DNA of 64,000 nt from Mycolicibacterium bacteremicum (GCF_002086115.1 NZ_MVHJ01000001.1:372001-436000), one strand, 5' to 3'. Shown: positions 1 through 12,064, counted from the stretch's first letter. Program-made: numbers and translations. Notes: a model not told the origin generated them from the sequence alone.

Positions 1-850
1 GGCTGAACACGTTCTCGGGATGGCCGTCGCAGTCACTCCAGGACCAGAACTTCTCGACGATCCAGGCCAACAGTGCGACGGGGGAGTCGACCAACCCGTA
101 ACCGATGGTCTGCGGGCGCGTCGACTGCTGCTTGGAATACCCCGCTTCCCACTTCTGGTAGTGCTTCATCGCCGCGAACGCCCGCTGATCCTCCTCGGTG
201 GGAGACTGCATGCTGGACTCGGTGGGTTGACCGATCGCCATGTTGGTGTGGATCGCTCTGGCGCCCAGACCATTTCGACCGATCTGCGTGGTGACGGCGG
301 CACCCCAGTCGCCGCCCTGCGCGCCGTAGCTCGGATAACCCAGGCGTTTCATCAGGGTGTCCCAGGCCAGCGCGATGTGTTCCACGCCCCAGCCGGTCGC
401 GCTGGGCTTGCCGGAGAATCCGTAGCCCGGAAGCGACGGGCACACCACATGGAAGGCGTCCTCGGCGCGCCCGCCGTGCGCGGTCGGGTCGGTCAGCGGT
501 TCGATGATCTTGGAAAACTCGACCACCGACCCGGGCCAGCCGTGGGTGATGATCAGCGGCAGCGCGTCGGCGTGCGGTGAGCGCTGGTGGATGAAGTGGA
601 TGTCCAGATCATCGATCGCGGTGCGGTAGTGCGCGAAGCGGTTCAGGCCGCGCTCGCGCTCCCGCCAGTCGTACCCATCGGCCCAGTATGCGGCCAGTTC
701 GCGGGTGTACGCCAGCGGGATGCCCTGGCTCCAGTCGTCCACGCATTCGGCCTCGGGCCAGCGGGTGGTCCGCAGGCGGCGGCGCAGATCGTCGAGCTCC
801 TCTTCGCCGATGTCGATGCGGAACGGGTGGATGTCGGTCATACCGGTCAT
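1..850 (-). CDS. Epoxide hydrolase, alpha/beta-hydrolase with EHN domain (3' end outside window)
   Basis: The reading frame on the minus strand encodes the N-terminal epoxide-hydrolase domain (start MTGMTDIHPFRIDIGEEEL) followed by an alpha/beta-hydrolase core. The oxyanion-hole motif HGWPGS and the nucleophile loop QGGDWG, with the catalytic Asp, are visible. The C-terminal part with the general-base His lies beyond base 1, so the gene is partial here. The family opens epoxides to diols in the cytoplasm, but the substrate cannot be read from sequence. The ATG at 850-848 overlaps the stop of the upstream cyclase gene as ATGA, so translational coupling is likely; a second in-frame ATG sits at 841. 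Confidence 0.85.
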   Translation of the reverse strand, partial: MTGMTDIHPFRIDIGEEELDDLRRRLRTTRWPEAECVDDWSQGIPLAYTRELAAYWADGYDWRERERGLNRFAHYRTAIDDLDIHFIHQRSPHADALPLIITHGWPGSVVEFSKIIEPLTDPTAHGGRAEDAFHVVCPSLPGYGFSGKPSATGWGVEHIALAWDTLMKRLGYPSYGAQGGDWGAAVTTQIGRNGLGARAIHTNMAIGQPTESSMQSPTEEDQRAFAAMKHYQKWEAGYSKQQSTRPQTIGYGLVDSPVALLAWIVEKFWSWSDCDGHPENVFS

Positions 851-2331
851 CGTGGCACGTAGAGCCGGGTCGGTTCGGTCCGTCCCCGTAATACCAGTGA
901 TCCGTTGCCGATCCAGTGCCGCGCCTCGGCACCGGCGACATCCCAGGCGGCGCCCGAGCAGGCGATGCGACCGGTGAGCGTCTTGGCGGCATCGGCCAGG
1001 CGTGCGGCCTCGTTGACCGGGTCGCCGATCACCGTGTATTCGTAGCGGTTCTGCGCACCGATATTGCCCGCGAAGACGGGGCCGGCGGATATTCCGACCC
1101 CGAAATCGAGCACACCGCGCAGGTCGCCGCGCAGACTGCGGGCGGTCGCCAGAGCATGCGCAGCCGGCTCGGCGGAGTCGATCGGCGCCCCGAACACCGC
1201 CAGCGCGGCATCGCCCTGGAACTTGTTGATCAGCCCGTGCTGCTCGTCGACGGCGGCCACCACGATCCGGAAGAACTCGTTGAGCACCTCGGCGACCTCC
1301 TGCGGCGGATGGTTCATCGCCAGTTCGGTCGAACCGGTCACGTCGATGAACAACACCGCCACCGCACGGACCTCTCCGGACAGCGTCGCATCGCTGTCCA
1401 GCGCCAGTCGCACCACCTCGTCGCCGACGTGCCTGCCGAACAGATCACGCAACCGGTCGCGCTCGCGCAGTCCGGTGACCATCCGGTTGAAACCGCTTTG
1501 CAGTCGCCCGATCTCGGACTGCTCGTATTCGGCGACCTGGACATCGATGCGCCCCTTCTCGACATCGCCCATTGCATCGATGATCTCCCGCAGCGGATCG
1601 GAGATCGACAGGGAGACCAGGATCAGGGTGCGCAGACCGAGGAACACCGCCACCAGCGAGAGCAGCAGTACCGGGATGTCGATCGATGCCGACTCGGGGA
1701 TGACCCAGCCGTTCATCCGGCAGATCACCAGGATCGCGATGGTGCCGCTGGGCAGCGCGGTCGTCAGCGTCCACATCAACACCAGCCGGGCGGTGACGCC
1801 CGGCGCGGTGATCCGGCGCTCGAACTCGCGCGAGGCCACCGCCACCACCGGACGGATGACCCGCTGGGTGAACAGCAGACTGCTGCTGACGGTGGCCGTC
1901 CCGCCGAACACGACGGTCAGCGACATCAGCGCCACCAGCGTGGTGCCGAGGTCCCGGTTCACGATCAGGAATGCCGCCCCGCTGAGCAACCACACCGCCA
2001 GCAGCAGCACCGACTGGCGCCTGATGAGATTGATGGCGGCCCGCCGCTGTCTGTCATCGGGTTCGGTGCCGGCGTCGAACCACCGCAGTGACGGCGCGAT
2101 GATGCGGTAGCCGCCGTAGCCGACCAGCGCGGTGCTGAGCACCACCAGAATGCTGAGGTTGATCAGATTCGACCGGGTGAGCAGGCTGTCGGTCCCGACC
2201 AGGGTCTGCATGCTCAGCGAGCCCAGCACCCCGACCAGTTCGGCGGCGGTCAGCAGGTGCGCGGAGATCAGCCCGGCGCAGTACCGAAAACCCCTGTGCT
2301 GCAGCAATCCCGACGCTTCACTGCGGGACAT
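847..2331 (-). CDS. Membrane class III adenylate cyclase with HAMP domain
   Basis: This 494-aa protein has about six hydrophobic segments in its first 250 residues, then a HAMP linker (SISDPLREIIDAMGDVEKG) and a class III cyclase domain. Both metal-binding aspartates are present (LFIDVTGST and FQGDAALAVFG). Adenine specificity is indicated by the Lys of NKFQGD and the Asp of TVIGDPVN, and the catalytic Asn/Arg pair by VNEAARL. The layout matches the mycobacterial Rv1318c/Rv3645 group, which makes cAMP in response to membrane signals. I chose the ATG at 2331 (MSRSEASG) because residues upstream of it are arginine-rich shadow sequence. It overlaps the end of the lipoprotein gene by 14 bp and the start of the epoxide hydrolase by 4 bp. 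Confidence 0.88.
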   Translation of the reverse strand: MSRSEASGLLQHRGFRYCAGLISAHLLTAAELVGVLGSLSMQTLVGTDSLLTRSNLINLSILVVLSTALVGYGGYRIIAPSLRWFDAGTEPDDRQRRAAINLIRRQSVLLLAVWLLSGAAFLIVNRDLGTTLVALMSLTVVFGGTATVSSSLLFTQRVIRPVVAVASREFERRITAPGVTARLVLMWTLTTALPSGTIAILVICRMNGWVIPESASIDIPVLLLSLVAVFLGLRTLILVSLSISDPLREIIDAMGDVEKGRIDVQVAEYEQSEIGRLQSGFNRMVTGLRERDRLRDLFGRHVGDEVVRLALDSDATLSGEVRAVAVLFIDVTGSTELAMNHPPQEVAEVLNEFFRIVVAAVDEQHGLINKFQGDAALAVFGAPIDSAEPAAHALATARSLRGDLRGVLDFGVGISAGPVFAGNIGAQNRYEYTVIGDPVNEAARLADAAKTLTGRIACSGAAWDVAGAEARHWIGNGSLVLRGRTEPTRLYVPR

Positions 2332-2920
2332 CGGTGTACACCGGCGTGTAACCGTCTGCGGAGAAGGTGAAGCCCTTTGCGCTGGTCTCACTGCCGCAGG
2401 AGATACCGGTGGCCTCCTGTACGTTGCAGCGGAACCCGGCCGCCATCAGCACCTGCCCGAACGGCAAGGTGACCGCCGGGCCGGGGGTGACGGTGTAGAG
2501 CACCGGGTCGGCCATCACGAACTGCACGTCACCGTGCCGGTCGATCAGCACCGTGTTGGGTGTCGTCGCCGTCCCGTCGGGCCCGGGCACCTCGGTCGGC
2601 GCACCGGAGATCGACAGCGCGGACTCGTCTGCCGGTTGGCAACCCGCCGAGGTCTGCGGGATGATCGCGCACTGCCACCGGCCGCTGGGCGTGCTGAAGT
2701 GGTAGGCCTTCTCGTCCGGCGTCGCGATATAGAATTCCGCAGCGTCGGCCAGTCGGCGGTTGTCGCGATGCTGCGGCAATTGCGGTGCAGCCGATGCGGT
2801 TTGGGCGGGCGTCCAGGGCTCGTCGGTGTTGACGACGGTCGCCGAGCCGCAGCCGGTCGCCAACAGAACCAGGCATCCGAGCACCACCGCCCAGGACATG
2901 CGGACGATCTCACGGGACAT
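2318..2920 (-). CDS. Putative lipoprotein, function unknown
   Basis: The 200-aa product begins with a type II signal peptide (MSREIVRMSWAVVLGCLVLL) and a lipobox LATGC that would give a lipidated Cys at about residue 24. The mature part has several Cys residues (CAII, AGCQ, RCNV, SCG) that could form disulfides outside the membrane, and no catalytic motif I recognise. It overlaps the downstream adenylate cyclase gene by 14 bp, so the two are probably co-transcribed and may work together at the membrane. Its start faces the FMN monooxygenase gene across about 80 bp, which must hold both promoters. It could be one of the many mycobacterial Lpp-type proteins. Confidence 0.8.
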   Translation of the reverse strand: MSREIVRMSWAVVLGCLVLLATGCGSATVVNTDEPWTPAQTASAAPQLPQHRDNRRLADAAEFYIATPDEKAYHFSTPSGRWQCAIIPQTSAGCQPADESALSISGAPTEVPGPDGTATTPNTVLIDRHGDVQFVMADPVLYTVTPGPAVTLPFGQVLMAAGFRCNVQEATGISCGSETSAKGFTFSADGYTPVYTDVPQ

Positions 2921-2999
2921 CGGGTCAGCCTACGGCCTACTAGGAATCTGGCTGAATACAACCGGCGACAGGGCGTGGCGCCGTCGGCAGGCTGGCGGG

Positions 3000-4451
3000 G
3001 TGACACGTGTGATCCGTTTCAACGCCTTCGACATGAACTGCGTCGCCCACCAGTCCCCGGGCCTGTGGAAGCACCCCGAGGACCAGTCGTGGCGGTACAA
3101 GGACCTGGAGTACTGGACCGAGCTGGCCAAATTGCTCGAGCGCGGCCGGTTCGACGGCCTGTTCATCGCCGATGTGCTGGGCACCTATGACGTCTACGGC
3201 GCCAGTGACGAGGCGGCCGTCCGGCAGGCGGCGCAGGTGCCGGTCAACGACCCGCTGCTGCTGGTGTCTGCGATGGCCCTGGTCACCGAGCACCTCGGCT
3301 TCGGTGTCACCACCGGCACCGGCTTCGAGCATCCCTACCCGTTTGCCCGTCGGATCAGCACCCTCGACCACCTGACCAAGGGCCGGGTCGGCTGGAACGT
3401 GGTGACCGGGTATCTGCCCGCGGCGGCCCGCAACATGGGCCAGACCGACCAGCCCGCGCACGACGCCCGCTACGACCACGCCGACGAGTACCTCGAAGTG
3501 CTCTACAAGCTGTGGGAGGGGTCCTGGGAGGATGACGCCGTCATCCGCGACAAGGCCCGCGGGGTATTCACCGACCCCGACAAGGTCCACCACATCGGCC
3601 ATGACGGGACGCATTTCAGCGTGCCGGGAATCCATCTGTCCGAGCCGTCACCGCAGCGCACCCCGGTGATCTTCCAGGCCGGCGCATCCCCGCGCGGGGT
3701 GCGGTTCGCCGCCGAGAACGCCGAGGCGATCTTCACCGCCGCGCCGACCAAGGCGATCCTGCGTGAGAACGTCACCACCATTCGCCGCGAACTCGAGCTG
3801 GCCGGCCGGGATCCGTACGCGGTGAAGATCTTCAACCTCTCGACCGTGATCACCGCCGCCACCGACGAGGAGGCACACGCCAAGCACGCCGAGTATCTGT
3901 CCTACGGCGATCCCGAAGGGGCGCTGACCTTCATGTCCGGCTGGATGGGCGTGGATCTGGCCCGCTACGGCCTGGATGAGCCGGTCGGCAATGTCGACTC
4001 CAACGCCATCCTGTCCGCCGTGGCGGCGTTCCAATCCGCCGACCCGGACGGCCGCGAATGGGCCGTCCGCGATATCGCAGAGTGGGGCAAGATCGGCGGT
4101 ATCGGGCCTCGATTCGTGGGTTCCGGCGCCCGGGTTGCCGATGCGCTACAGGAGTGGGTGGATGAGACCGACGTGGACGGGTTCAACCTCGCCTACGCCG
4201 TGACACCCGGATCGTTCGCCGATTTCGTCGACCACGTGGTGCCGGTGCTGACCGAGCGTGGCGCCTATCAGCCGTCCTATGCGCCGGGAACACTGCGCAA
4301 CAAGTTGCTCGGCAGGGGAGACCGGTTGCCCGATGAGCATCGGGGCGCCAGTTACCGTGTCGGCGGGCCGAATTCGACGATCATCGACCGTCCGTCGACG
4401 TTGCCGTCCTCGTCGGCATCGGTATCGGCCCAGCCCACCCGCGGGCGGTAG
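3000..4451 (+). CDS. NtaA/DmoA-family FMN-dependent monooxygenase
   Basis: The 483-aa product belongs to the bacterial luciferase-like group that includes nitrilotriacetate, DMS and dibenzothiophene-sulfone monooxygenases. Family signatures seen are FNAFDMNC near the N-terminus, WTELAKLLERGRFDGLFIAD, the GFGVTTGTGFEHPYPFARR stretch, RVGWNVVTGY and QAGASPRGVRFAA. Such enzymes use FMNH2 supplied by a separate reductase to oxidise C-N or C-S compounds; no reductase gene is adjacent. GTG codons at 3000 and 3009 both follow a GGCGGGG ribosome site. The second is better spaced, so the true protein may be three residues shorter. The substrate is unknown. Confidence 0.85.
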   Translation: MTRVIRFNAFDMNCVAHQSPGLWKHPEDQSWRYKDLEYWTELAKLLERGRFDGLFIADVLGTYDVYGASDEAAVRQAAQVPVNDPLLLVSAMALVTEHLGFGVTTGTGFEHPYPFARRISTLDHLTKGRVGWNVVTGYLPAAARNMGQTDQPAHDARYDHADEYLEVLYKLWEGSWEDDAVIRDKARGVFTDPDKVHHIGHDGTHFSVPGIHLSEPSPQRTPVIFQAGASPRGVRFAAENAEAIFTAAPTKAILRENVTTIRRELELAGRDPYAVKIFNLSTVITAATDEEAHAKHAEYLSYGDPEGALTFMSGWMGVDLARYGLDEPVGNVDSNAILSAVAAFQSADPDGREWAVRDIAEWGKIGGIGPRFVGSGARVADALQEWVDETDVDGFNLAYAVTPGSFADFVDHVVPVLTERGAYQPSYAPGTLRNKLLGRGDRLPDEHRGASYRVGGPNSTIIDRPSTLPSSSASVSAQPTRGR

Positions 4452-4471
4452 TCACGCCGCCGGCTTGCCGC

Positions 4472-4897
4472 TCAGTACTCCGACGCGGCGTTGGCGCGCG
4501 CCCATTCGCGTTCGGCATCCGAGCCGGCCGGCGGCGGGATCAGTCCGTTGATCATCCACAGCTCCTCACTGGTCTCGTCCACATGGAACTCCCAGTGCAC
4601 GCCCTGGTGCCTGTCGACGAACGGTTGCAGGATCGCCTTGATCCATCCGGTGGTCCGTCGCCGGCCGGCGGTGTCGGTACTGCGACGGGCGATGTGCTCG
4701 ATGACGACACGCACGCCGACGGGCGTGGGCTCGCCACCGACGTACATGTCGTCCGGCCGTGTCTCGTTGAACACCGCGACCACGTAGAACCGGGGTAACC
4801 CGACCTTCGCGTAGTGATCGCTGATCCGGCCGGCGAGCTCACGCTTGTCGGCGTCGGTGAAGATCCCGGGGGTGTGGTGAATGGTCCACAGTGGCAT
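4472..4897 (-). CDS. Tautomerase family protein (cis-CaaD-like, proline N-terminus)
   Basis: The 141-aa protein starts MPLWTIHH, so removal of Met exposes the Pro-1 nucleophile typical of the tautomerase superfamily. At this length it fits the fused, cis-3-chloroacrylate dehalogenase-like branch rather than the roughly 62-aa 4-OT enzymes. Arg residues for substrate carboxylate binding are available (EHIARRSTDTAGRRR). The ATG at 4897 is chosen because the sequence upstream is out-of-frame SDR coding sequence. It lies 28 bp downstream of the SDR gene on the same strand, so the two probably form an operon controlled by the divergent HxlR regulator. The substrate is not known. Confidence 0.8.
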   Translation of the reverse strand: MPLWTIHHTPGIFTDADKRELAGRISDHYAKVGLPRFYVVAVFNETRPDDMYVGGEPTPVGVRVVIEHIARRSTDTAGRRRTTGWIKAILQPFVDRHQGVHWEFHVDETSEELWMINGLIPPPAGSDAEREWARANAASEY

Positions 4898-4925
4898 GTC
4901 GATTCCTCTCGTCCCGGTTGTAGGT

Positions 4926-5627
4926 TCAGTGCGCCATGTCGAAGGTGAGGTCCTCGACCGGACCCGACAACCTGGCTTTGACCGCCACGGTGACATCGTC
5001 GACCAGCACCTCGTGCGCATCGGCTTCCAGGGCGTCCAGCACCGTCGCGGCGACATCTGCCGGAGACGTCTTGGGCATCGCGATATCGGCGACCATCTCG
5101 GTGTCGATGAATCCGACGTGCACGCCGAGCACCTGGGTTCGTTGGGCCTGCAGTTCGACGCGCAGCGAGTTGGTCAGCGACCAGATGGCGGCCTTGGAGG
5201 CGCCGTAGGCTCCGGATCCGGCGACCCAGGACAGCACCGAGTGCACGTTGATCACGGCCCCGCCGCCGCGTGCGGCCAGCACCGGTGCCAGCGCACGCAC
5301 CACCCGCAGCGGGCCGAACGCATTGATGTCGAACGTCGTTGCGATATCGCCGAAATCGCCCGTCAACAGCGAGCCCGGCAGCAGGATGCCGGCGTTGTTG
5401 ATGACGATGTCGACATCGGGCACGGTGTCGGCAAGTGCGGCGGTCGAGGCCTGGTCGCGGACCTCCAGGGGAACCGCGACGACGCCGGGCCGCGCGTCGG
5501 TGTACCGCTCCCGCGCCGTCGAGTAGACCTTGCTCGCACCACGTGCGAGCGCTGCATCGACCAGTGCCGATCCCAGACCGCGCCGCCCGCCGGTCACCAG
5601 GACCACCTTGCCGCCGATTGCCACCAT
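4926..5627 (-). CDS. SDR family oxidoreductase
   Basis: This is a 233-aa classical short-chain dehydrogenase. The cofactor loop TGGRRGLGSA is at residues 12-21, the structural NNAG motif is present (VINNAGIL), and the catalytic Ser, Tyr and Lys are seen in HSVLSW and YGASK. Arg residues in the glycine loop and in STARERY suggest NADP(H) preference (inference). It acts on an alcohol/carbonyl substrate in the cytosol and heads a short operon with the tautomerase gene. The start at 5627 faces the HxlR regulator, with two direct-repeat elements in the 87-bp gap between them. Confidence 0.88.
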   Translation of the reverse strand: MVAIGGKVVLVTGGRRGLGSALVDAALARGASKVYSTARERYTDARPGVVAVPLEVRDQASTAALADTVPDVDIVINNAGILLPGSLLTGDFGDIATTFDINAFGPLRVVRALAPVLAARGGGAVINVHSVLSWVAGSGAYGASKAAIWSLTNSLRVELQAQRTQVLGVHVGFIDTEMVADIAMPKTSPADVAATVLDALEADAHEVLVDDVTVAVKARLSGPVEDLTFDMAH

Positions 5628-5640
5628 GTCCGACTCCCAT

Positions 5641-5700
5641 CTGAGTAACCTTTACGTTATCCAGATCGTAGATCAGCTCTTCTGAGTAATGCAAGCGTTA
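5641..5700. promoter_or_regulatory. Paired direct repeats, candidate HxlR operator
   Basis: Two copies of CTGAGTAA-N6-CGTTA lie at 5641-5659 and 5682-5700, 41 bp apart (about four helical turns). Each copy also contains a small inverted TAA/TTA pair. They fill the gap between the divergent SDR and HxlR genes. HxlR-type regulators are known to bind paired repeats near their divergent targets, so this is the likely operator; the assignment is inference from position and repetition. Confidence 0.55.
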
Positions 5701-5714
5701 GTTACACTGGAGAT

Positions 5715-6197
5715 ATGGCGATGACCTTCGAACGCCGCCTGCGGGACCGCAGCCGCTGGACGATCGGCGACAACTGCTCGGCGGCCAAGGTGCTCGATCT
5801 GCTGAGTACCAAGACCGTATTCCTGGCCGTCCGCGAGTGCTTCTACGGCACAACACGGTTCGAGGACTTCGTCGACCGCATCGGGGCCTCGGCGCCGGCG
5901 GTGTCGCGCGCACTCAAACAGCTCGAGAACGCCGGCGTGCTCACCCGGGTGCCCTACCGGGAGCCCGGCCGGCGCGCCCGCGACGAGTACCGGCTCACCG
6001 AGGCGGGGGAGGACCTGCTGCCGGTGTTCCTGTCGCTCATCCAGTGGGGCGATGCCCATCTGCAGGACGGCTCACCGCCGCTGGCCTTCCAGGACGCCGA
6101 GGGGCGCCGGCTCGGCGTCCGCGTGACCGCCACCGCCGATGAGCCGCCGGTCCGCGCCGCCGACATCGAGATCCACTACCTGGGCGGTCGCGGCTAG
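5715..6197 (+). CDS. HxlR-family winged-helix transcriptional regulator
   Basis: The 160-aa protein carries the HxlR winged-helix fold: RWTIGDNCSAAKVLDLLSTK, the recognition-helix region GASAPAVSRALKQLENAGVL, and the wing RVPYREPGRRARDEYRLTEAG. A short C-terminal tail follows the DNA-binding domain. It is transcribed divergently from the SDR-tautomerase pair and probably controls it through the two direct repeats at 5641-5700. Whether it represses or activates, and what it senses, cannot be told from sequence. ATG 5715 is preferred; ATG 5721 also exists. Confidence 0.85.
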   Translation: MAMTFERRLRDRSRWTIGDNCSAAKVLDLLSTKTVFLAVRECFYGTTRFEDFVDRIGASAPAVSRALKQLENAGVLTRVPYREPGRRARDEYRLTEAGEDLLPVFLSLIQWGDAHLQDGSPPLAFQDAEGRRLGVRVTATADEPPVRAADIEIHYLGGRG

Positions 6198-6206
6198 GCT
6201 GCACCG

Positions 6207-7814
6207 GTGAAGGTTCACGCGCGGGACCTGGCCCCCTCGCTCCGCTCGCCCCGAGGCCCGTTCTCGGTCTTCGCGACGCTGTACACCATCGCGATGGTGC
6301 TCGAGTTCTCCGAACGATGGCAGACACCCTGGTTCACCGGCGTCTTCGTCATCGCCGCCACCGCAGCGATCGCCACCGGTGTCACCCGGGCGAAGTTCCT
6401 CGCACTGTTGGTCGCGGCGACCGGTTATGTCGCGCTGGTGCAGTTCCCCGAGGTGGCCAATCACGTCAACCTGATGATGTGCCTGAATGTCGCGATGATC
6501 GGCGTGCTGTCGGTCTCGCTGATCCGGCGCCGCGACAACGCGGACGACGACTTCGCCGCGATTGCACCGATTCTGCGCATCAGCCTGATGCTCATCTACG
6601 CGCTGGCCGGGTTCCACAAGCTCAACACCGACTTCTTCGACCCCGCGGCGTCGTGCGCGGCCGGGATCTTCGCCTCGGTGATCGGCGCGCTGCGCACGAC
6701 AGCACTCGGCATTCCTGTTGTGGTCCCGATTGCCCTGGTCGCGGCGGTCCTCGGCCTCCGGCTGGTCCGGCTCGGTCGCTTCGGCAGCGCCGGAAACCGG
6801 TTGTTCACCGCGGTCGCCGCCGCGGTGGGCCTGGCCGGACTCACGGTGGTCGCCGTCGTCCTGCTGTATGACCGGCTGGGCCCGCTGATCACGACCATCG
6901 GCCTGATCGCCGCGGTCGGCGTACTGGCCTGGGAGCTCGGCGGGGGACTCTTGCTGGCGGTACCGCGAATGCAGGCAGCGATCGTCGCGTTCGCGCTCAC
7001 CATGCACGCCGCGCTGGCGCTCATCGGGTTCGTCGACTTCGGATCCCTGGCCGCGGCACTGCTGTTCGCCTTCCTGCCCGCCGCATACCGGCAGCTGCTC
7101 ATCGACGGCACGATCGGCGTGGCCCGGCGCGCCGCCTCCAGGATCGGTGTGTACGCCGGTATCGCCGTCGCCATCGCACTGTTGTCCGGCGTGCATACCC
7201 ACCTGCACCGGCTCCCGGAGTGGACGCTGACCTCCGGCCTGCTGCTCGACACCGCCATTGCCATCGTCATCTGGCCGATACTGGTCGCCATTTTCTCGCC
7301 GGCGCCGCGTCCAGAGTGGGGCGGTGTGCGCATCCTCGATGCCCGTACCCCCGTAGCGCTGTATCTGGTGCCGGTGCTGCTGGTCGTGATCGGTCTGACC
7401 CCGTATCTGGGCCTGCGGACGGCCGGCAACTTCTCCATGTTCAGCAATCTGCGCACCGAGGGGGAACACTCCAATCACCTTCTGCTGGGCGGCAATCCGA
7501 TCAAGATCTGGGGATATCAGGAGGATGTCGTCTGGATCATCGACATCGACGACCGGTTCGGTCGGGTGATCCACCACTACGACGGCGGGCCGCGCGGCTA
7601 TGCGCTGCCGGTGGTCGAATTCCGCAAATGGATCCACGAGTGGGACGCAGCCGGCCTCCGCGTCCCGCTGACGTACGGCTACAACGGGATTCGCTACACG
7701 ACCGAGGACATTGTCAGCGATCCGACATGGCGGACGCCGGACCGCACCGCGGAAATGGTGCTCCTCGACTTCCGGGTGATCCAGCCCGGTCAGCCCAACT
7801 ACTGCCGCTGGTGA
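6207..7814 (+). CDS. Polytopic membrane protein, possibly HTTM-like
   Basis: A 535-aa protein with roughly ten hydrophobic helices spread over residues 20-400, and a hydrophilic C-terminal domain of about 115 residues (from NFSMFSNLRTEGEHSNH). The segment ISLMLIYALAGFHKLNTDFF resembles the conserved helix of HTTM/vitamin K-dependent carboxylase-like proteins, but that is a weak resemblance and no catalytic residues can be assigned. The GTG start at 6207 lies 9 bp after the HxlR stop, so it may be co-transcribed with the regulator. It converges on the universal stress protein gene with no intergenic space. Confidence 0.7.
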   Translation: MKVHARDLAPSLRSPRGPFSVFATLYTIAMVLEFSERWQTPWFTGVFVIAATAAIATGVTRAKFLALLVAATGYVALVQFPEVANHVNLMMCLNVAMIGVLSVSLIRRRDNADDDFAAIAPILRISLMLIYALAGFHKLNTDFFDPAASCAAGIFASVIGALRTTALGIPVVVPIALVAAVLGLRLVRLGRFGSAGNRLFTAVAAAVGLAGLTVVAVVLLYDRLGPLITTIGLIAAVGVLAWELGGGLLLAVPRMQAAIVAFALTMHAALALIGFVDFGSLAAALLFAFLPAAYRQLLIDGTIGVARRAASRIGVYAGIAVAIALLSGVHTHLHRLPEWTLTSGLLLDTAIAIVIWPILVAIFSPAPRPEWGGVRILDARTPVALYLVPVLLVVIGLTPYLGLRTAGNFSMFSNLRTEGEHSNHLLLGGNPIKIWGYQEDVVWIIDIDDRFGRVIHHYDGGPRGYALPVVEFRKWIHEWDAAGLRVPLTYGYNGIRYTTEDIVSDPTWRTPDRTAEMVLLDFRVIQPGQPNYCRW

Positions 7815-8693
7815 TCAATCCCGGCGCACCACGATGACCGGTGCCTGGGACAGCTGCGCCACCGTCGAGGCGACCGAGCCCAACAGCAGTCCGGCGAATC
7901 CACCCCGCCCGCGACTGCCGACGACCACCAACTGGGCGCTGCGCGACTCCTCGGTGAGCCAGTGCGCCGGGCGGTCACGCACCAGCCGCACGTCGACGCG
8001 GACATCGGGGAAATCCTGCTCCCAGTCTGCGAGGCGCTGGGTCAGTGCCTCGCGGGCCTGCTCCTCGTAGATCTGCCAATCCATCGTGTACATCGGCAGC
8101 AGTCCGACATCACTCCACGCGTGCACGGCGACCAGCGCGGCACCACGCAGCGCGGCTTCCTCGAACGCCAGCCGGGTGGCCGCATCCGAGGACGTCGAAC
8201 CGTCCACGCCGAGCACGACCGGGGCATCGCTGTCGACGGAGTCCTCGGGGTGCACCACGACGACCGGGCAGCGTGCGTGGTGCAACAAACCGGCGGCAAC
8301 CGACCCCAGCGGCAACCGATTGTGACCGCCGGTACCGCGGTTCCCGACCACGAGCAGCAGGGCCGACCTCGACGCCTCTGCCAGCGCGCCCACCACCGGC
8401 GAGGGCCGCGTCTCGGTGTGTACGCCCGGGGCATGGGGGCCACCGACGGCGGCGGTGAAGATCTGTTCGGCGAGCTCGAGCACCGAGCGCGCCGAATCCT
8501 GCTGTGCGTCGGCGATGTCGACATCCGGAGTGGCCGACGACCAGGTGCTGATGACGGGGGCGGTGATGCTCAGCAGAGTGACCGGCACCGCGCGTCGCAC
8601 CGCCTCGGCTGCGGCCCAGGAGACCGCGGCATCCGAACCGGGAGATCCGTCGACGGCAACCAGGATGCCGGGATTATCTGCTGTGCTGGACAT
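7815..8693 (-). CDS. Universal stress protein, two tandem Usp domains
   Basis: The 292-aa product has two Usp domains, each starting with a strand such as ILVAVDGS or VVLGVDGS. Each ends in the nucleotide-binding signature G-x2-G-x9-G-S/T (GNRGTGGHNRLPLGS and GSRGRGGFAGLLLGS), so both halves should bind ATP. Tandem Usp proteins of this size in mycobacteria are commonly members of the dormancy regulon. I chose the ATG at 8693 (MSSTADNPG). A DosR-like palindrome lies 61 bp upstream and the DosS-like kinase gene is next to it, which supports hypoxia or nitric oxide control. Confidence 0.88.
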   Translation of the reverse strand: MSSTADNPGILVAVDGSPGSDAAVSWAAAEAVRRAVPVTLLSITAPVISTWSSATPDVDIADAQQDSARSVLELAEQIFTAAVGGPHAPGVHTETRPSPVVGALAEASRSALLLVVGNRGTGGHNRLPLGSVAAGLLHHARCPVVVVHPEDSVDSDAPVVLGVDGSTSSDAATRLAFEEAALRGAALVAVHAWSDVGLLPMYTMDWQIYEEQAREALTQRLADWEQDFPDVRVDVRLVRDRPAHWLTEESRSAQLVVVGSRGRGGFAGLLLGSVASTVAQLSQAPVIVVRRD

Positions 8694-8753
8694 GGTGTCG
8701 TTCCTCCTTGATCGACCACCGTCCACCGTAGTCACAATCGGCGGGCACCGGCA

Positions 8754-8767
8754 GGGTCCAAGGTCCC
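8754..8767. promoter_or_regulatory. DosR-like box upstream of the universal stress gene
   Basis: GGGTCCAAGGTCCC reads GGGACCTTGGACCC on the minus strand. It matches the known DosR core GGGAC-N4-GNCCC (GGGACTWWAGTCCC) in both half-sites. It lies 61 bp upstream of the start of the stress protein gene and just after the kinase stop. Assignment is by motif match and position only. Confidence 0.5.
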
Positions 8768-8774
8768 GGGGCGG

Positions 8775-11761
<2,987 letters not shown>

Positions 11762-11969
11762 TGATATCAAGTCCTTGTCAATCACGTCCTGCCGACTCGC
11801 ATGTGATCCGCCGACCGGTGTGGTCGGCGTCCGGGCCCAGCCCCAGCCGGTCCCATCCGCGGACTGCTCCGGCCTGCCGTCGAACAGCCCCACCGGGATA
11901 ACGACCGAACCCGATGTTTGGCTATAAATCCGACGTACTCCGGTAAATGCACGGCCCGAACTCGTAAAA

Positions 11970-11991
11970 CGCAATGGTTGACCCGATTGCG
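11970..11991. promoter_or_regulatory. Inverted repeat upstream of the P450 operon
   Basis: CGCAAT and ATTGCG form a perfect inverted repeat with a 10-bp spacer. A second interleaved pair, GGTTG and CAACC, spans 11976-11999. The repeats lie in the 303-bp divergent region between the MFS and P450 genes (11762-12064), about 75 bp before the P450 GTG. They could be the operator of a TetR-like regulator, but no regulator gene is adjacent. Confidence 0.3.
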
Positions 11992-12064
11992 GAACAACCT
12001 TTAGGGTACCGTGCAACAAAGATTAGGTTTGCAACGATGCCTACGGACGGACCAGGAGCGCGCG

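Noticed and set aside
6072..7637. 521-aa open frame on the minus strand
   Set aside because: Antisense to a clear polytopic membrane protein and full of Asp, Arg, Gln and Gly without domain motifs; a shadow frame.
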